This document shows positions 20,867-32,573 of a stretch of 64,000 bases of DNA, one piece after another; within the stretch, counting starts at the first letter, position 1; every line of letters begins with the position of its first letter. Location of the stretch: positions 11,987,254 to 12,051,253 of the forward strand of contig AP025071.1 of assembly GCA_036186865.1 (NCBI GenBank). The letters are read 5' to 3'. This DNA is from Eustoma russellianum. Taxonomy: Eukaryota; Streptophyta; Magnoliopsida; Gentianales; Gentianaceae. The notes below the pieces were generated by a model. The model did not search any database and was not told where the DNA came from. It saw only the letters and a list, made by a program, of their open reading frames with translations. The position numbers and the translations under genes are program-made.

Positions 20867-23800
20867 TGTTGTAACCCAATTATAGAATCCTTCTTGTACC
20901 TAAAGTTGCACTAGTAAATATGTGGCAATGCACGCTTGTGTTTGAAATTGATTAAGTGAATGATCGTTGTAAGTATATTATGAGAACATTATATGTATTA
21001 CAAGGCAAGATCCAATTGTCTCATGGCCTTGTGATTCTCGGCCCATAGCCAAGAAGGGCTATTCCTAAAAGCCTTATTAAAAAGGAAAATGGCCTAATAG
21101 CATAAGATGAGTATTATTATTTTTTTTTGTAGGAAAAAAAGGGTAGCAAGAATTAATTACAAGGACTAGTTGGAGGTCATTAAAAGACCCCCAACCGATG
21201 GGTTCATTAGGAAAGAGAGGGGGGGGAGAGGCTAATTAAGAAGGGTGGCTAGACTTAATGAAAGTTAACCTAACCAAACCTAAAAGGAACTATGGTTAGT
21301 CAAAAAGGAACCATGGTTGGACTAAAGTAACTATAGTTAGTGGTAAAGTAATCTTGGTTAGGCAAAGGTGACCATGGTTAAGCCACCCAACTTGAAGAAC
21401 TAAGGCAAACCCTAACCCCACCCCTTATACCCAACGGCTAACTTAGCCAAGAGAGAAAGGATTTTCCCTCCAACATACACTTGAACATTTCAAGAGCAAA
21501 GGAACTTCTTCACTTCCTTCTTCCTCTTCCAACCCACAGCCAAGAGGACCCCCAAGGAGAATTGAATTTCTCCAAAGCTAAGTGACATTGGGTAAGTATT
21601 CTTAGCCTCCTAAGAAGACATTTCTACTTTTATGAAGATGAAACTCATGGTGTGCCTCTCTTTGCTCCAAAACCGTGACCTTCATGGTCTCTAGGCTCAA
21701 GGATTCCAAGCTTTCAAGAACTCTAGCTTAGAGAAGCTTGGACACAACTCACACTTCTTTCGGTAAGCCCTCTAGCTTTCTTTTGAAAGAATGTTGAGTT
21801 AAAAGCATGGACTAACCATCTTTCCTTCCTTCTTTCCCACCACCGTGGGAATGTTGTGTAGAGGAGAGAAAGACTTCAACTTTCCACCTATCCAAGAAGA
21901 GTAAGCAAACAAGGCAAGTACACTATACTTTTTATGGTTTAGATGTGAAAGTGTGTGCATGAATGGCTAGAAATGTCTAAGATTTGATCTTAGTTGTGAA
22001 ATGGTGAGTTTTAAGTCCAAAACTTTCGGCCCTATGTAGGTAAAGGTGTAGGAGAGGCACTTTGCTCCAAGATGAGTTCTTTGATGATCTTATGCATGTT
22101 TAAGTGTCAATCTAGGCTTGAATGTATTAAAGATTCTTCCTTTCATGACCAAATACTCATGGTAGAAGGATAAGGGAGGTTGAGTGAGTTTTAAATGGAA
22201 AATGTCATTATAGCAAGGAAATGGGGACAAGGTTTAATCTTGTTGTGTGTTAGGCTTAAAATACTCTTGAGTTGTCATTTTCTTGCATGCCCTAAATAAT
22301 GAGGCTGATGTGAAGGGTGTGTGTGTGTTCATCTCAAATTGTTGCTAAGTAATAGTGACAAAAATGTGAGCCAAGGATATTTAGGAAGAAGATATGATCA
22401 CTGAAAAATTCTGGAGCTGGACCGAAATTTTAGCTGTTTTGTGAAGCCAGAAAAGGGACCTTAGGAACCTTCAATTCCACATATTTTTGGTATGCTAATA
22501 GTTTTATGTGTTTGTCAGGTGTGAGAGTTGGAATCACCTTAAAAAGAGCCACGGTTTATTTTTAATGAATTCTCTACTAAGATTGGTCTTACTGGAAAAG
22601 TTGTACTGGACAGAATTCAAGAAATGTGTTTAGTAGCCTAAAAATGGACCTTAGGGGTATGCAAATCCATTAATTTTCGGCATGTTACTAGCCTCATGAA
22701 TAAAGGAGAGATGGCAGTTGGAACAAAATAAGTTGTGGTTTATTTTTAATTAATTTCCTAGTAAAACGGGTCAGACTGAATTATGTTGGATAGGCAGAAA
22801 TTATGTCACATTTTGCATGATCTGGAAAAAGGCCTTAGAGAATTTGTTTTGGGCTAGAAATTGGCAGGATGCTAGCCCTATGAGTTTATTAAGTTAGGGA
22901 GTTGGAATTTCTAGAAAAAGATTAAAGGATTTGTCACAATAAATTTTATAGTAAAATATGGTCGTTTCAGAATTCAGATTGCATTGTTTTATGAAAAGGA
23001 ATAAATGAGTCCCATATTGATATCGTAAGTTCGCAACACATGCATGGCATTCACTTATGACAGTCACGGAGGAGTACATGTGGTTAAATGGGTCTAAAAC
23101 GTGCATTTTAGCAGAAAACTCCTAAGAAGAAGTAGACGTGACGAAGCTGGAAAATTCCAGCATGTCAACGGAATGTGTCCATTCGTTTTTGTTATGCACT
23201 ATGCCGTCATTCGCATGTCACATGTCATATATTGCATTCATCGTCACATGCATGATTTATGGCATGGATTTTACGTGAAAGAAAGATGGAAAGCGTTTTA
23301 AAAAAAAGATGATTTTTGGGTTTTTAAAAGAACGCTTCCCCACCGGTACCGTGTGTGAGTATGAACTGGCCAGTATGAATGATGACCGTGCGGGCCCGGA
23401 ATAGAATAGACCCTGCGAGTATGATGACCGTGCAGGCCCGGAATAGAATAGACCCTGCGAGTATGATGACCGTGCGGGCCCGGAATAGAATAGACCCTGC
23501 GAGTATGATGACCGTGCGGGCCCAGAATAGAATAGACCCTGCGAGTATGATGACGTTACCGTTCCAACTCCGGGAGTAATAGATTTGAAGGGGTGAAGTT
23601 ACCGCCTCAGATCCGGGAAGATAGATCTGAACACTCTATTGTTTTATGACGATAATGATTTGAAAGTAAAGCATGAAAAGTCATTTTCTCATTTTATCAT
23701 GACGCATTACATGTGCCTATGCTTGCATATCACGTATGGAGTCATTGTGTAGCAACACATGATACTTAGACTAAGTTGTCATGATCTTGTATAACCTAAG

Positions 23801-24439
23801 TGATGATGATTATTGTGTTATTCGTCAATGCATGTTACAGCCTCCTTATGTTATATTTCGCTCTAACTAGTGATTTTATTAAGTTACGACCTTATTACAT
23901 TAAGCGATGATCCATATCGAATGATGGTCAGAGGGCAGGTATGTTTCCAAACCAAATATTATTTGGGGTTCGGTTCTTGCTTGTACTTTCCATTTAGCTC
24001 ATGATTATTTAGTATACTTGCGGGTGACGTTGTCACTCACCCGATTTTTCTCTCCAGAGGTGGCAGGAGATAATGTTGAATGGATTGATGACAAGCTTAG
24101 GGTTCCCTACCCGTGAGTGCATTGGAGGATGGCCAGGATTAGTAGCCCGAGCGTACCAGCATTAAGGGATGATGATGTTTTGAAGTTGTGATGGGAAACA
24201 ATTTACTTTTGTCGTTTCTGCTACTGTTTATGTGGGTTGTAAACTTAAACTGCTTGTGACGATGCTTTAATTTGAAGTTTTAAATTCTACCACGGTTTCG
24301 CTTACTTATTGCGCGTAAGCACGAAAATCCATGCAATTCTATCATGGATCACGACGCGTATGGATGACGCCTAGTACTCTCCTTAGTTAAGTACGGCGGG
24401 TGCACCGACTTCGGCGGGGCCGGAGTGCGGGGCGCCACA
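20867..24439 (+). mobile_element. 3' LTR of the gypsy element
   Basis: It is nearly identical to 12219-15790 along its full length, with scattered substitutions and short indels (for example a lost stretch near 22720 and an added base group near 23665). It ends GGCGCCACA, followed by GTTAG, the target duplication, after which the copia RT resumes. Confidence 0.93.
23379..23547. repeat. 42-bp tandem repeat, four copies, in 3' LTR
   Basis: Same unit and copy number as at 14734-14902 in the 5' LTR, with a few independent base changes. The array therefore existed before this insertion. Confidence 0.93.
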
Positions 24440-25234
24440 GTTAGTACCAAATTAGACAATGATGAAAACGGAAAACCTTTTAATGACACACTATATAGGT
24501 CTATGATTGGATCATTGTTATATTTAACTGTCTCAAGAACTGATATAATGTTTAGTGTGTGTGTATGTGTGCGATAGGCTTCAATCTTGTCCTAAAGTAT
24601 CACTTTATAATGCGGTAGAAAAGATTTTTAGATATCTTAAACACACACCTCATTTAGGACTTTGGTATGATATAAACTCTAAGTTGGAATTGTATGCATA
24701 TATTGATGCTGATTATGGTGGTTGAAAATAGATATAAAATCCACTAGCGGAACTTGTCAATTTATAGGAACCAACTTGTTTTCATGGTTTTCAAAGAAAC
24801 AAGCTAGTGTAGCTCTTTCTACCACTGAAGCCGAGTATATAGCCTTAAGTTTATGCACTATCCAAATACTTTGGCTTAAACAACAACTTAGTTATTTTTG
24901 CATTATAATGAATAAGATTCCAATTTTCTATGATAGCACGAGTGCGATCGGTCTTTCTTGGAATCCGGTACTTCATACTAAGGCCAAACACATTGAGGTA
25001 AGATACCATTTTCTCCGTGACCATGTTCAAAATGGGGACATAACCATAGATCATGTAAGAACAGATCATCAAGTAGCTGACATCTTCACCAAACCCCTTA
25101 GTCAAGCCACTTTTGAAACTTTACAAGACAAGTTAGGTATGATGACCTACGATACAATTGCATATTCCTATCTTTTGCATGATTTGCAAAATAAAGGGGG
25201 AGATAAGAACATGATTTTAGATTTTAAGTCATGA
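24440..25234 (+). pseudogene. pol: Ty1/copia element B: RT C-terminal part and RNase H
   Basis: Copia coding sequence resumes after the gypsy element with 'YRSMIGSLLYLTVSRTDI' (24490-24545), the end of the RT/connection region. A frameshift and several stops follow between 24570 and 24725. From about 24726 the RNase H region is open: SGTCQFIGTNLFSWFSKKQ, 'VALSTTEAEYIAL' with the catalytic Glu, IFYDSTSAIGL with Asp, then HTKAKHIEVRYHFLRD and 'VADIFTKPL', ending at 25234. It is the 3' end of the split element B polyprotein and cannot give a full product. Confidence 0.9.
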
Positions 25235-25512
25235 TTTTAAAATTGAATAATGAGTGAAGTTCAAATAGTGTTGAATAATCAGTGAAGTTCAATTGGCTCG
25301 GAGCATAGATTAAGAGTATAAACTGAGGGGGAGCACATATGTTAAAAAATGTGTAATTAAAAAGAATTTAAAAACAATTGGTACAGAATCGGTGAGTTTT
25401 TCAAAACAATTCATGGGTATAAAAATGGTAGATATGTGATAAACAATTGGCAAAATTTGTGACACTAAAATCAAGTAGGGTTCTTTTGAAAATCATTCAA
25501 AAGGGGGGACAA
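25235..25512 (+). promoter_or_regulatory. 3' non-coding region and polypurine tracts of element B
   Basis: No gene. Purine runs occur at 25188-25204 (AATAAAGGGGGAGATAA, within the end of the coding frame), near 25324 (GAGGGGGAGCAC), and at 25499-25512 (AAAAGGGGGGACAA) directly before the LTR. The last is the likely functional tract. Confidence 0.75.
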
Positions 25513-25625
25513 TGTTGAGAAATATGTTTGGACAATTTTCAAAATTATGATTTTAAGTGTTACATGTCATAAAAATGTCACACATGGTGTTATAAATGAT
25601 AAAAAGTTTAATAAGTGCAAAAAAA

Positions 25626-25865
25626 TGACATCGATCTCTCAAGTTTATGTACTTCGATCCATTGATGTACATTGATCCCTCACATCGATCGATCCATGTA
25701 AGGCAGAGAAAAACCAAGAGCTTATTGTGAGACATCGATCTATAAACCTGAGACACATCGATCCCTCACATCGATCGAACGATGTATGCCTAAGACAAAA
25801 TCTGGACCTCATTGTTAGACATTGATCTCTGAAGCAGAGGCACTTCGATCGATCGAGCGATGTTT
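25626..25865. repeat. CATCGATC-rich cluster in element B LTR
   Basis: The motif ATCGATC or a one-base variant occurs about ten times in 240 bases, including CATCGATCGATCCATG and CATCGATCGAACGATG, which are near-palindromes. The spacing is irregular (two larger units of about 100 bases). The sister LTRs at 5842 and 29289 lack it. Confidence 0.75.
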
Positions 25866-27012
25866 AGGGTTTTAGAAATTTTTTTCTAAAATGTGATAAA
25901 ATAATTGTCTACATTTGTGCATGATTCATATATTTTATTATGTTGTTACTATGTTTTTTTGATGAATATAATAATGCCTTGTGACCAATATGCCTTGGAA
26001 GCTTCTATAACTTACCAAAAAGGGCAAAAATGGTATTTTGAGTTCTTGTAGGTACATGATACATAGAAAGTCATACAAAGATTTCACTATTCCTTGTTCA
26101 TCACTATGAAGGTGTTATTATATCTGTTTCTGACCATCAGGGTCATTTTCAGAGTTTTCTATCACTAGGGGCATTTCGGCCATTTACACCCCAAGGCAGT
26201 TTGGTTGTTTTACTCAAGGATATCTTTTGAGTATCATATTATTTGCATGTTGGAGTTCATTTATGGTTTTTGATTATTTGGTGATTATCTACTCTATTTC
26301 TTTATTTGGTGATATTATTGACGGTAGCAAGATATGTGACGATATTTGATGTCATATTCTATTTTTGCTTGAAGACTTCTATATATGTGTTACTGGAGGC
26401 TCTCATTCATATTTTTTGCAGAGAATTTGAAGGTGTTATTGGTGCAGAATTCACCACAACATACAAGGAGAAAAAGTGTGGGAATTTTGGATTATATGTT
26501 GACATAATCTTGTCAATTATTTTTTATTGATTTCCCTTCAAACATCTAGGATTGTACACTTTATTATCAGCTCAAAAATGTCAATAGTTATGTGGCAAAT
26601 GTGGTGTATTCATTTTGTGACTTGACGCCAAGTGGACCAATGAAATACAATCTAGTTGGCAAAGTTGCCAACTTGGAAAATTTAAATAGTAGCCAACGGC
26701 TACTTTAGGTTGTTGGAAGCTGATTTTTTCAAACTTTTGAAGACACTCACATGTCCTATGTTCATGCCAAGAAGTTGAGGTATTCTTGTGGAATATTCTA
26801 CTCATATTATCTTCATTTTGCAAAGGATAATCTAGACATACACAAGGTGGAAAATCGGCCAACATGAAAATTCCAAGGTGGACCAATCATGTTGCTTTAT
26901 GTTGCCAAGTGTACAAGGTGTTTATGTGGCCAACCAATGATGTGAAGAAAACTAAGCATTGATTATGAAGACATTGGCACATAGGCATTCTCATCTTCAA
27001 GGCCTATTTCAC

Positions 27013-27024
27013 ACTATAAATAGG
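27013..27024 (+). promoter_or_regulatory. TATA box of element B LTR
   Basis: ACTATAAATAGG matches the plant TATA consensus. The equivalent position in the solo LTR has CTATAAATAGAG (30901), so the box is conserved across two diverged LTR subfamilies. Transcription would start about 30 bases downstream. Confidence 0.7.
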
Positions 27025-28095
27025 AGGCAAGGTGAAGAAGAGAAGACACACATTTGAAAGCAAAAGTTGAAGCTCATTGTCTTGCTATTCTATTCTCTTC
27101 TTTCTTTATTCATTCTTTTTGTAGCCAAGGTGTTCTTGTAATATTTTATGTATAGCCACACGCCCCTTGTGGGGTTTTCGTAAGACTGATTAGCCAAATT
27201 TATAAGGCTACATCAATAGGTGGTAGAGGTATTGCAACCAAAGTTGCATAGAGGTGATCATCCAAGTCTTGAATAGTGTTGGTGTATAACCCAAGGATCA
27301 AGCTTGGTTCTTGTTGTATTGGTGTTCTTTTCATAGTAAAATCCAAGGAAAGGTGTTCCTTGAGTCTGGAGCAGGTCACATTGACCGAACCAAGATAAAT
27401 CCTCGGTGTTCTTGTCTTCTTTCCTTCTTTACCATTTTCTGCCCGTTTTTACTTCAGTTTTTACCCAAATTCACACGTCTTGAAAAAATAGCGAAGCATT
27501 TTTAAAATTTGTGCTTTTTAATGAAGTTATACTTCAGACTGTTAGCCTTCATTTGCACTAAGAATCACTTGATTGGAGCAAAGGAAAGTTAGTCTTTCAG
27601 TCTTTGAAAGATAACTGCTCCATTCTGGCTGAAATCTGACCAGTTTCAAGGAAACTTGCATTCTGATTTTATCAAGCATAGTTCCAGGTCAGAGCCTTTT
27701 GTAAACATAAACTAGACATCTTAAGGAGTATTTTGACATAATGATCAAACTTTTTGGCTGAGTAATTAAAGAGAAACATGTTTTCAAAATTGAGCACTAT
27801 TCTGTCTAGATTGACCATCTGAATATTTTTATTTGTTTGAAGGGTCAAAAGAACCTATTTATCTCATTTTCGGACAGAGTCTAGTCAAGATATTGAAATT
27901 GATTCCTGGAAAGTTTCATAATTTTTAGATATGTGTACACTGACTTTTGAATTTTTCAAAAACGGATACTGAATCTGAGTAGCACTCAGATTCTATTTTT
28001 AAAAGGGGATTTTATTTCAAGCGTAGTAGTGTAATTTCTGCTAGCCACTATTCACCCCCTCTAGTGGTGTTTATTGCAGGTGTTATGGTCCAACA

Positions 28096-28434
28096 TGGTT
28101 TAAGTTTGAAAAGTTGGTGAACTTTAACAGTGCTGAGCTAGCATGAAAGTGTTATGATCTTAGTGCTCAGGTTGTGCAGTTATCTGAGGGCTCAGGTTGG
28201 ACGGGTATCTGATTCTACGTCTGTGGTTGAACTGACTGTAACAAACTGACCTCAGTTTTCCCCTATATATAATAGGCCGAGCTGACCTCTGTGGTCATCA
28301 AAAAAAATCATTCAGAAATCGAGTTTCTTCTTCTTCTCTCTATACAATCTCTTAGCAATACCTTCTTCTCCTGCATCCACTCAAAACATTTCATGCATAC
28401 ATTTGCATTTCAAGTCATCTGAGTTGTAGTGCCC
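28096..28434. other. Unassigned segment with TATA-like promoter architecture
   Basis: No ORF. It contains CCTATATATAATAGG at about 28262-28276 and, 40-70 bases further on, an A-run and a CT-rich stretch (TTCTTCTTCTTCTCTC, 28324-28340), as in plant promoters with pyrimidine-rich leaders. 'GCTCAGGTTG' occurs at 28160 and 28190. It is bounded by the element B LTR and a gypsy LTR fragment, so it may be an orphan promoter or an LTR piece of another family. Confidence 0.35.
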
Positions 28435-29288
28435 CACCTGGAACTAAGGTTTCGGCATGGTGCACCTGCCTTACTGTACTACGAGAACTACAAGATGTTG
28501 ATACTATACATGTGCATGTCGACATGGATCGTGAATCGAGATAACGGAAGCAAAATAAAGATAGACATACAATATGCATAATAATACAAATCGTCCAAAG
28601 TGCGTACAAGTCATAATGTAGAATGTCTTGAATAATCTAAGTACATCATGATCAAAATCAAAACTATCCGGTACATAGCTCTGGCATACATCCCAGCTCA
28701 CGGATGCTCTAGTCCATGTACGTCCTCTAGAAGTAGTGGAACAACATCCCTGTTATCTGTAATATGATAAGGCAAGTATGTGTGATAAAAACGTAATCGC
28801 CCAGCAAGTAATCCGTCTAGATATGTCATGTGGATCATGCATGGGAGACGGGGTACTAAAATAATGATACGTAAATACAGAACATAATATTTCACGTCTT
28901 CAACATTTATAAATAAAGTGCATCACTAAATGTAATTAAATACCAGGACAACTATATCATTTTTGAAGTAACCTTGTTATACCATAATTCTCATACCAAT
29001 TCTGTAAATAGGATATTCTTACGATGCGGTGTCATAAACACCTTGTACATACTCAGTAAAGTCAACCAGATGTCATAAACTTTCCATGCACACTAGAACG
29101 ACGCCAATATCGTGAACTGTCCATACACAGTAAGAATCAAATCAATGTCATAATTGTCCATATATAGTAAATTCACACCGATGTCATACACTGTCCATAA
29201 ACAGTAACATTACACCAATGTCATAAACTGTCCATACACAGTACTATCACATCAATACGATGAACTATTAAAACAATTTAGGAAATGT
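28435..29288 (-). mobile_element. Minus-strand gypsy LTR fragment (3' part)
   Basis: The segment from TGTAGTGCCCCAC at 28435 reads like the reverse complement of the gypsy LTR end (TGTGGCGCCCCGCAC...), sharing the spaced blocks 'GGTGCACC' and 'TACT'. It also has a tandem array where the gypsy LTR has its 42-bp array. Identity is low, so this is a distant relative. The solo copia LTR at 29289 interrupts it. Confidence 0.5.
29045..29265. repeat. Imperfect tandem repeat, unit about 35-40 bp
   Basis: The phrase 'ATGTCATAAACTGTCCATACACAGTA' recurs in variant form six or seven times (for example near 29070, 29115, 29150, 29185, 29218). The units are more diverged than the 42-bp array of the intact gypsy element. 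Confidence 0.75.
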
Positions 29289-31969
29289 TGTTGAGAAATC
29301 GAGGTTTGAGTGATTTAAAAATACATGATTTAAATGTTACGAATTTACGAAATGCATGAAGTAAGTGTTACTTGATATATACACAAGATAAAAATGTTTT
29401 ACATGTTTATATATAATTTTGTCATACTAACATGCCATGAAGCATTAAAGCTTACATCATATGGAAAAACATTTGTTCTTTTTATACTATTTTCAGGTGC
29501 CATGATTAATGAACTAAACTAGTTCATTAAGTGAAGTTCTTAAGAAAATTGCGAACTAACTAGTTCATTAAATGAAGACATATTTGGAGAGAGCTATTTG
29601 GAAAAAAATTTTAAAATTTAAAGTCTTCTCATCTCACACCCTCACACATGCAACATACAGATACATATTACATATCCATATTTTTTTATGACAAACTATA
29701 TACTTATGTTCCAACATACCACCGACACGTCATATATATTATAAGCGTACCCTGACGTCACACCACTATATACACCTCATATTTATGAGTATATACAGGT
29801 CTCATATCATGTATTACAAGTAATATTTCCATCAAAATTATAACGACATGTCACGAGGTCATAAACCGAAAATTATCGTATTAGGTGACTACCGAAACTT
29901 CACTGACATGTCAGGTACTTATCATATAAAGATGACCAGCCTATATACACTAAAAATACTCAAAATGTTCTTGCTATACATGTCAAATTCAGACCCAAAG
30001 CCATACCATGTTTACACACATCAATCACCCAAAATGTAGCCTAAATTGTGGAGAATTCAAACTCAATTTTTTAAAAAGGCACATGGCGTTTTTTTTCAGC
30101 CATTGAAATATATCTTATTTTATGTATATTATGTGTGACATAATATATATTACATGTAGAATTTTGAGATTAATCGAAGAAAAATCGCGTAATCGACGAT
30201 AGTCAAAAATTCAGTTTTCTACACCTCTACATGCTTGGAACGTTTTGGATCTTGATGTCACATGTATCTAGACGCTTTTTATACATTCAAGACATGTTAG
30301 AGTGTTCTAGAAACATAAATTTAGGGCTGATTGCATTTTACCATGTGTGTGAAGATTGTGCATCATTATGTGACAAAGTTTACCAAAAGAGAATTCAGCA
30401 CATGTGCAGTTGAGATCACACGCCCATTTCAGCCTTCTTGGAGCCTAGATGGAGCTTGTTTGACACTTTGATTGGTGAAGGATAAGCCACACATGATTGG
30501 TGACATTGAAAAGGGCAAGACACACAAGGAAACATTTCAAAATCAAGCAAATGCTGAAGTTTCAGCACATGTTTTTATGCTGGCTGATTTTCACCCTTTA
30601 TTGTCTTCAATTTTATTCCAAAATTTAAGGGAGATCATATCATGATTACATGGAAATTAACTACCTTGATTTTAAGCACGTGTTTCAGATTTTCAAGGGA
30701 ATTTCCAGCTCATTTAAGGAGTGCCAAGGTGGATAAAAGATGGCCAATCATGAAGCAACAACTAGGCAAAGATAAGTCGTTCATCAAATCATATTGCGCC
30801 ATGTAAGCAAGGGTGTGTCACCATTTTACACAAGGAAACTTCCAAGGTATTCAAGAAAAATTTTCAAGGGGAAAACTCAGCTAAGGGGGCGGCCAATACA
30901 CTATAAATAGAGGCAAAGTGTGCAAGACAATGGCTTGGCCAAATTACATATTCTTACAAGTTCAAGCAAGACTATTCTCTTCTTCTCTTATCCTTTTCTC
31001 TTGCTCTTAGACTCAAGATTATCATTCTTATATTCCATATATTATATAGGCGTTGTGTATACCATCCACATACATTAATTTCTTGTAAAAGGTTGATCAA
31101 GGTGTGATCAAACCTTCATTCGATCGTGGTGATGTTTGTGTTGTTGTGTTTGTTTGCTTGTTTGTAAAAGGCTGGAGTTGGTGTTTAACTCCAGTCACCC
31201 TTGTGTCAAGGTGATATTTGTGATTAGCGAATACCAAGGAAGGTGTCCTTGAAGACTGGAGTATGTTTTTTAACCGAACCAGTATAAAAATCTCGTTGTT
31301 ATTTACTTTCAACACTTTTATTTTCAGTTTTCAGTTTTCTACATCGTTTTCATATTCATATGAAAAATAGCAAAAATTTTCCAAAATCACAACATTTTGC
31401 AGAAACATAGCCACACGTCTTAGCTTTCATTTGGGACAAGTTTCATCACATTTGGATAAGTTTAAGACAGTCAAACGTTCATAGTCCTGATACTAGTGCA
31501 ATCTGATTCTCAGATTTACAAAGGTTGAGAACATCAACGTGGTTGACATACTTCCAATGGAATTTTGAAAAACTGTTTTAACCTGTTAAAGTACAAATCT
31601 TAAGGGTTATACCATAAACTTTTCAGGTAATTTAGAGTTTCCAATGAATAGGAATAAAATTTTTATTCGGAGCACAGTTTTTGGCAGATTGACACAATCT
31701 GTGCAAAAATAGTTTTTCAATGGGTTGAACATAGATTTTTAATCTGAATTTTTGTGACATATTAACAGCATCTGAGAGCACATTGTCACCAAGTTTTATA
31801 AGTTATGGAGGTCTACAACAAGGTCATCTAGATAATTTAAGTCAGTATCTGAAAACAGAAACTCTTTTCAGAAGTGAGTTACTTGTCTAAAAAGTTTTAA
31901 AAACCGAATTTTTCGCACTCACTATTCAATCTCCCCCTTCTATTGGTGCTATACAGGTCCTACAAATGT
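29284..31969 (+). mobile_element. Solo Ty1/copia LTR with target duplication AATGT
   Basis: The LTR itself is 29289-31964 (TGTTGAGAAAT...CCTACA, 2676 bases). It is flanked by AATGT at 29284-29288 and at 31965-31969. No PBS or internal region follows, so it is a solo LTR produced by recombination between the two LTRs of a former element. It is the same family as the element A LTR at 5842-8531. A TATA box (CTATAAATAGAG) lies at 30901-30912. Confidence 0.92.
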
Positions 31970-32063
31970 GACAGATGTGAGAGTATGCCTTAACCATTTA
32001 TCCATGTCATCATCTATATGCTTCTTAGACCTTCTCGTATTATCATATTTTACAATCTCACGC

Positions 32064-32111
<48 letters not shown>

Positions 32112-32234
32112 GAACCTTGCCTTAAACCATAAAATACACCCTCTTTCTCCTCAAGATATACATATTATACTTAATGAAAATGGTCAAAACCCCTGATTTG
32201 GCATTTCATTGCATATGACTTCATATTCCATGAT

Positions 32235-32292
<58 letters not shown>

Positions 32293-32559
32293 TCATATTT
32301 TCCAGCATACTTAACTTTATACATATCTATAACCATAAACTTGTCCAACACCATTTATTTCACACTTATTATCTATATATAATCCGAATATATACACACA
32401 TGAAATAATTGGCATTTGGCCGATTTCATATATATATGTATATATAGATATTTATCTCCTTCCTTTTATGTATCATACTTCGCTATTCAATATTTGCCTT
32501 ATTTCTTCCATCTTTATACATATATCACCGTATATATATATATATATGCGCTTAAAGTG
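31970..32559. repeat. AT-rich spacer with (TA)n microsatellites
   Basis: No gene. TA runs lie at 32063-32110, 32240-32286 and 32531-32547. Between them, sequence such as 'GGCCGATTTCATATATAT' (32417-32436) resembles spacer DNA at 38750-38785 and 45640-45680 near the other LINEs. It contains the left target duplication of LINE copy 1. Confidence 0.8.
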
Positions 32560-32573
32560 TCACATGGCCTATT

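Larger units (their letters stand above)
12219..24439 (+). mobile_element. Complete Ty3/gypsy (Tekay-like chromovirus) element
   Basis: The 12.2-kb element has LTRs of 3572 and 3573 bases, a PBS at 15793, gag and pol in the order protease-RT-RNase H-integrase-chromodomain-like tail, a polypurine tract at 20851, and a 5-bp target duplication. It lies in the RT of copia element B in the same orientation. The two LTRs are very similar, with scattered substitutions and small indels, so the insertion is younger than its host element. One in-frame stop and one frameshift in pol probably block autonomous movement. Two GT...AG segments interrupt the coding region. Assignment to the Tekay/Del branch rests on the pol motifs and C-terminus and is an inference. 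Confidence 0.92.
25513..28095 (+). mobile_element. 3' LTR of Ty1/copia element B
   Basis: It starts TGTTGAGAAAT after a polypurine tract and ends GGTCCAACA, giving perfect TGTTG...CAACA ends. It is about 2.58 kb. It is related to the element A and solo LTRs in layout and in its 3' end (CACTATTCACCCCCTCTAGTG) but clearly a different subfamily. It contains a CATCGATC-rich cluster (25626-25865) and a TATA box (27013). ORFs within it (for example 26306-26530) have no recognisable homology. Confidence 0.85.

Noticed and set aside
14734..23547. CRISPR-like array
   Set aside because: The units are directly adjacent without variable spacers, lie inside LTRs and are in a plant genome.
24440..25234. 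Separate cellular RNase H gene
   Set aside because: The motifs and their order are those of the Ty1/copia RNase H, and the sequence continues the split element B across the gypsy insertion.
12219..28095. Integrated plant pararetrovirus
   Set aside because: No movement-protein, coat or transactivator region; integrase, LTRs and target duplications identify LTR retrotransposons.
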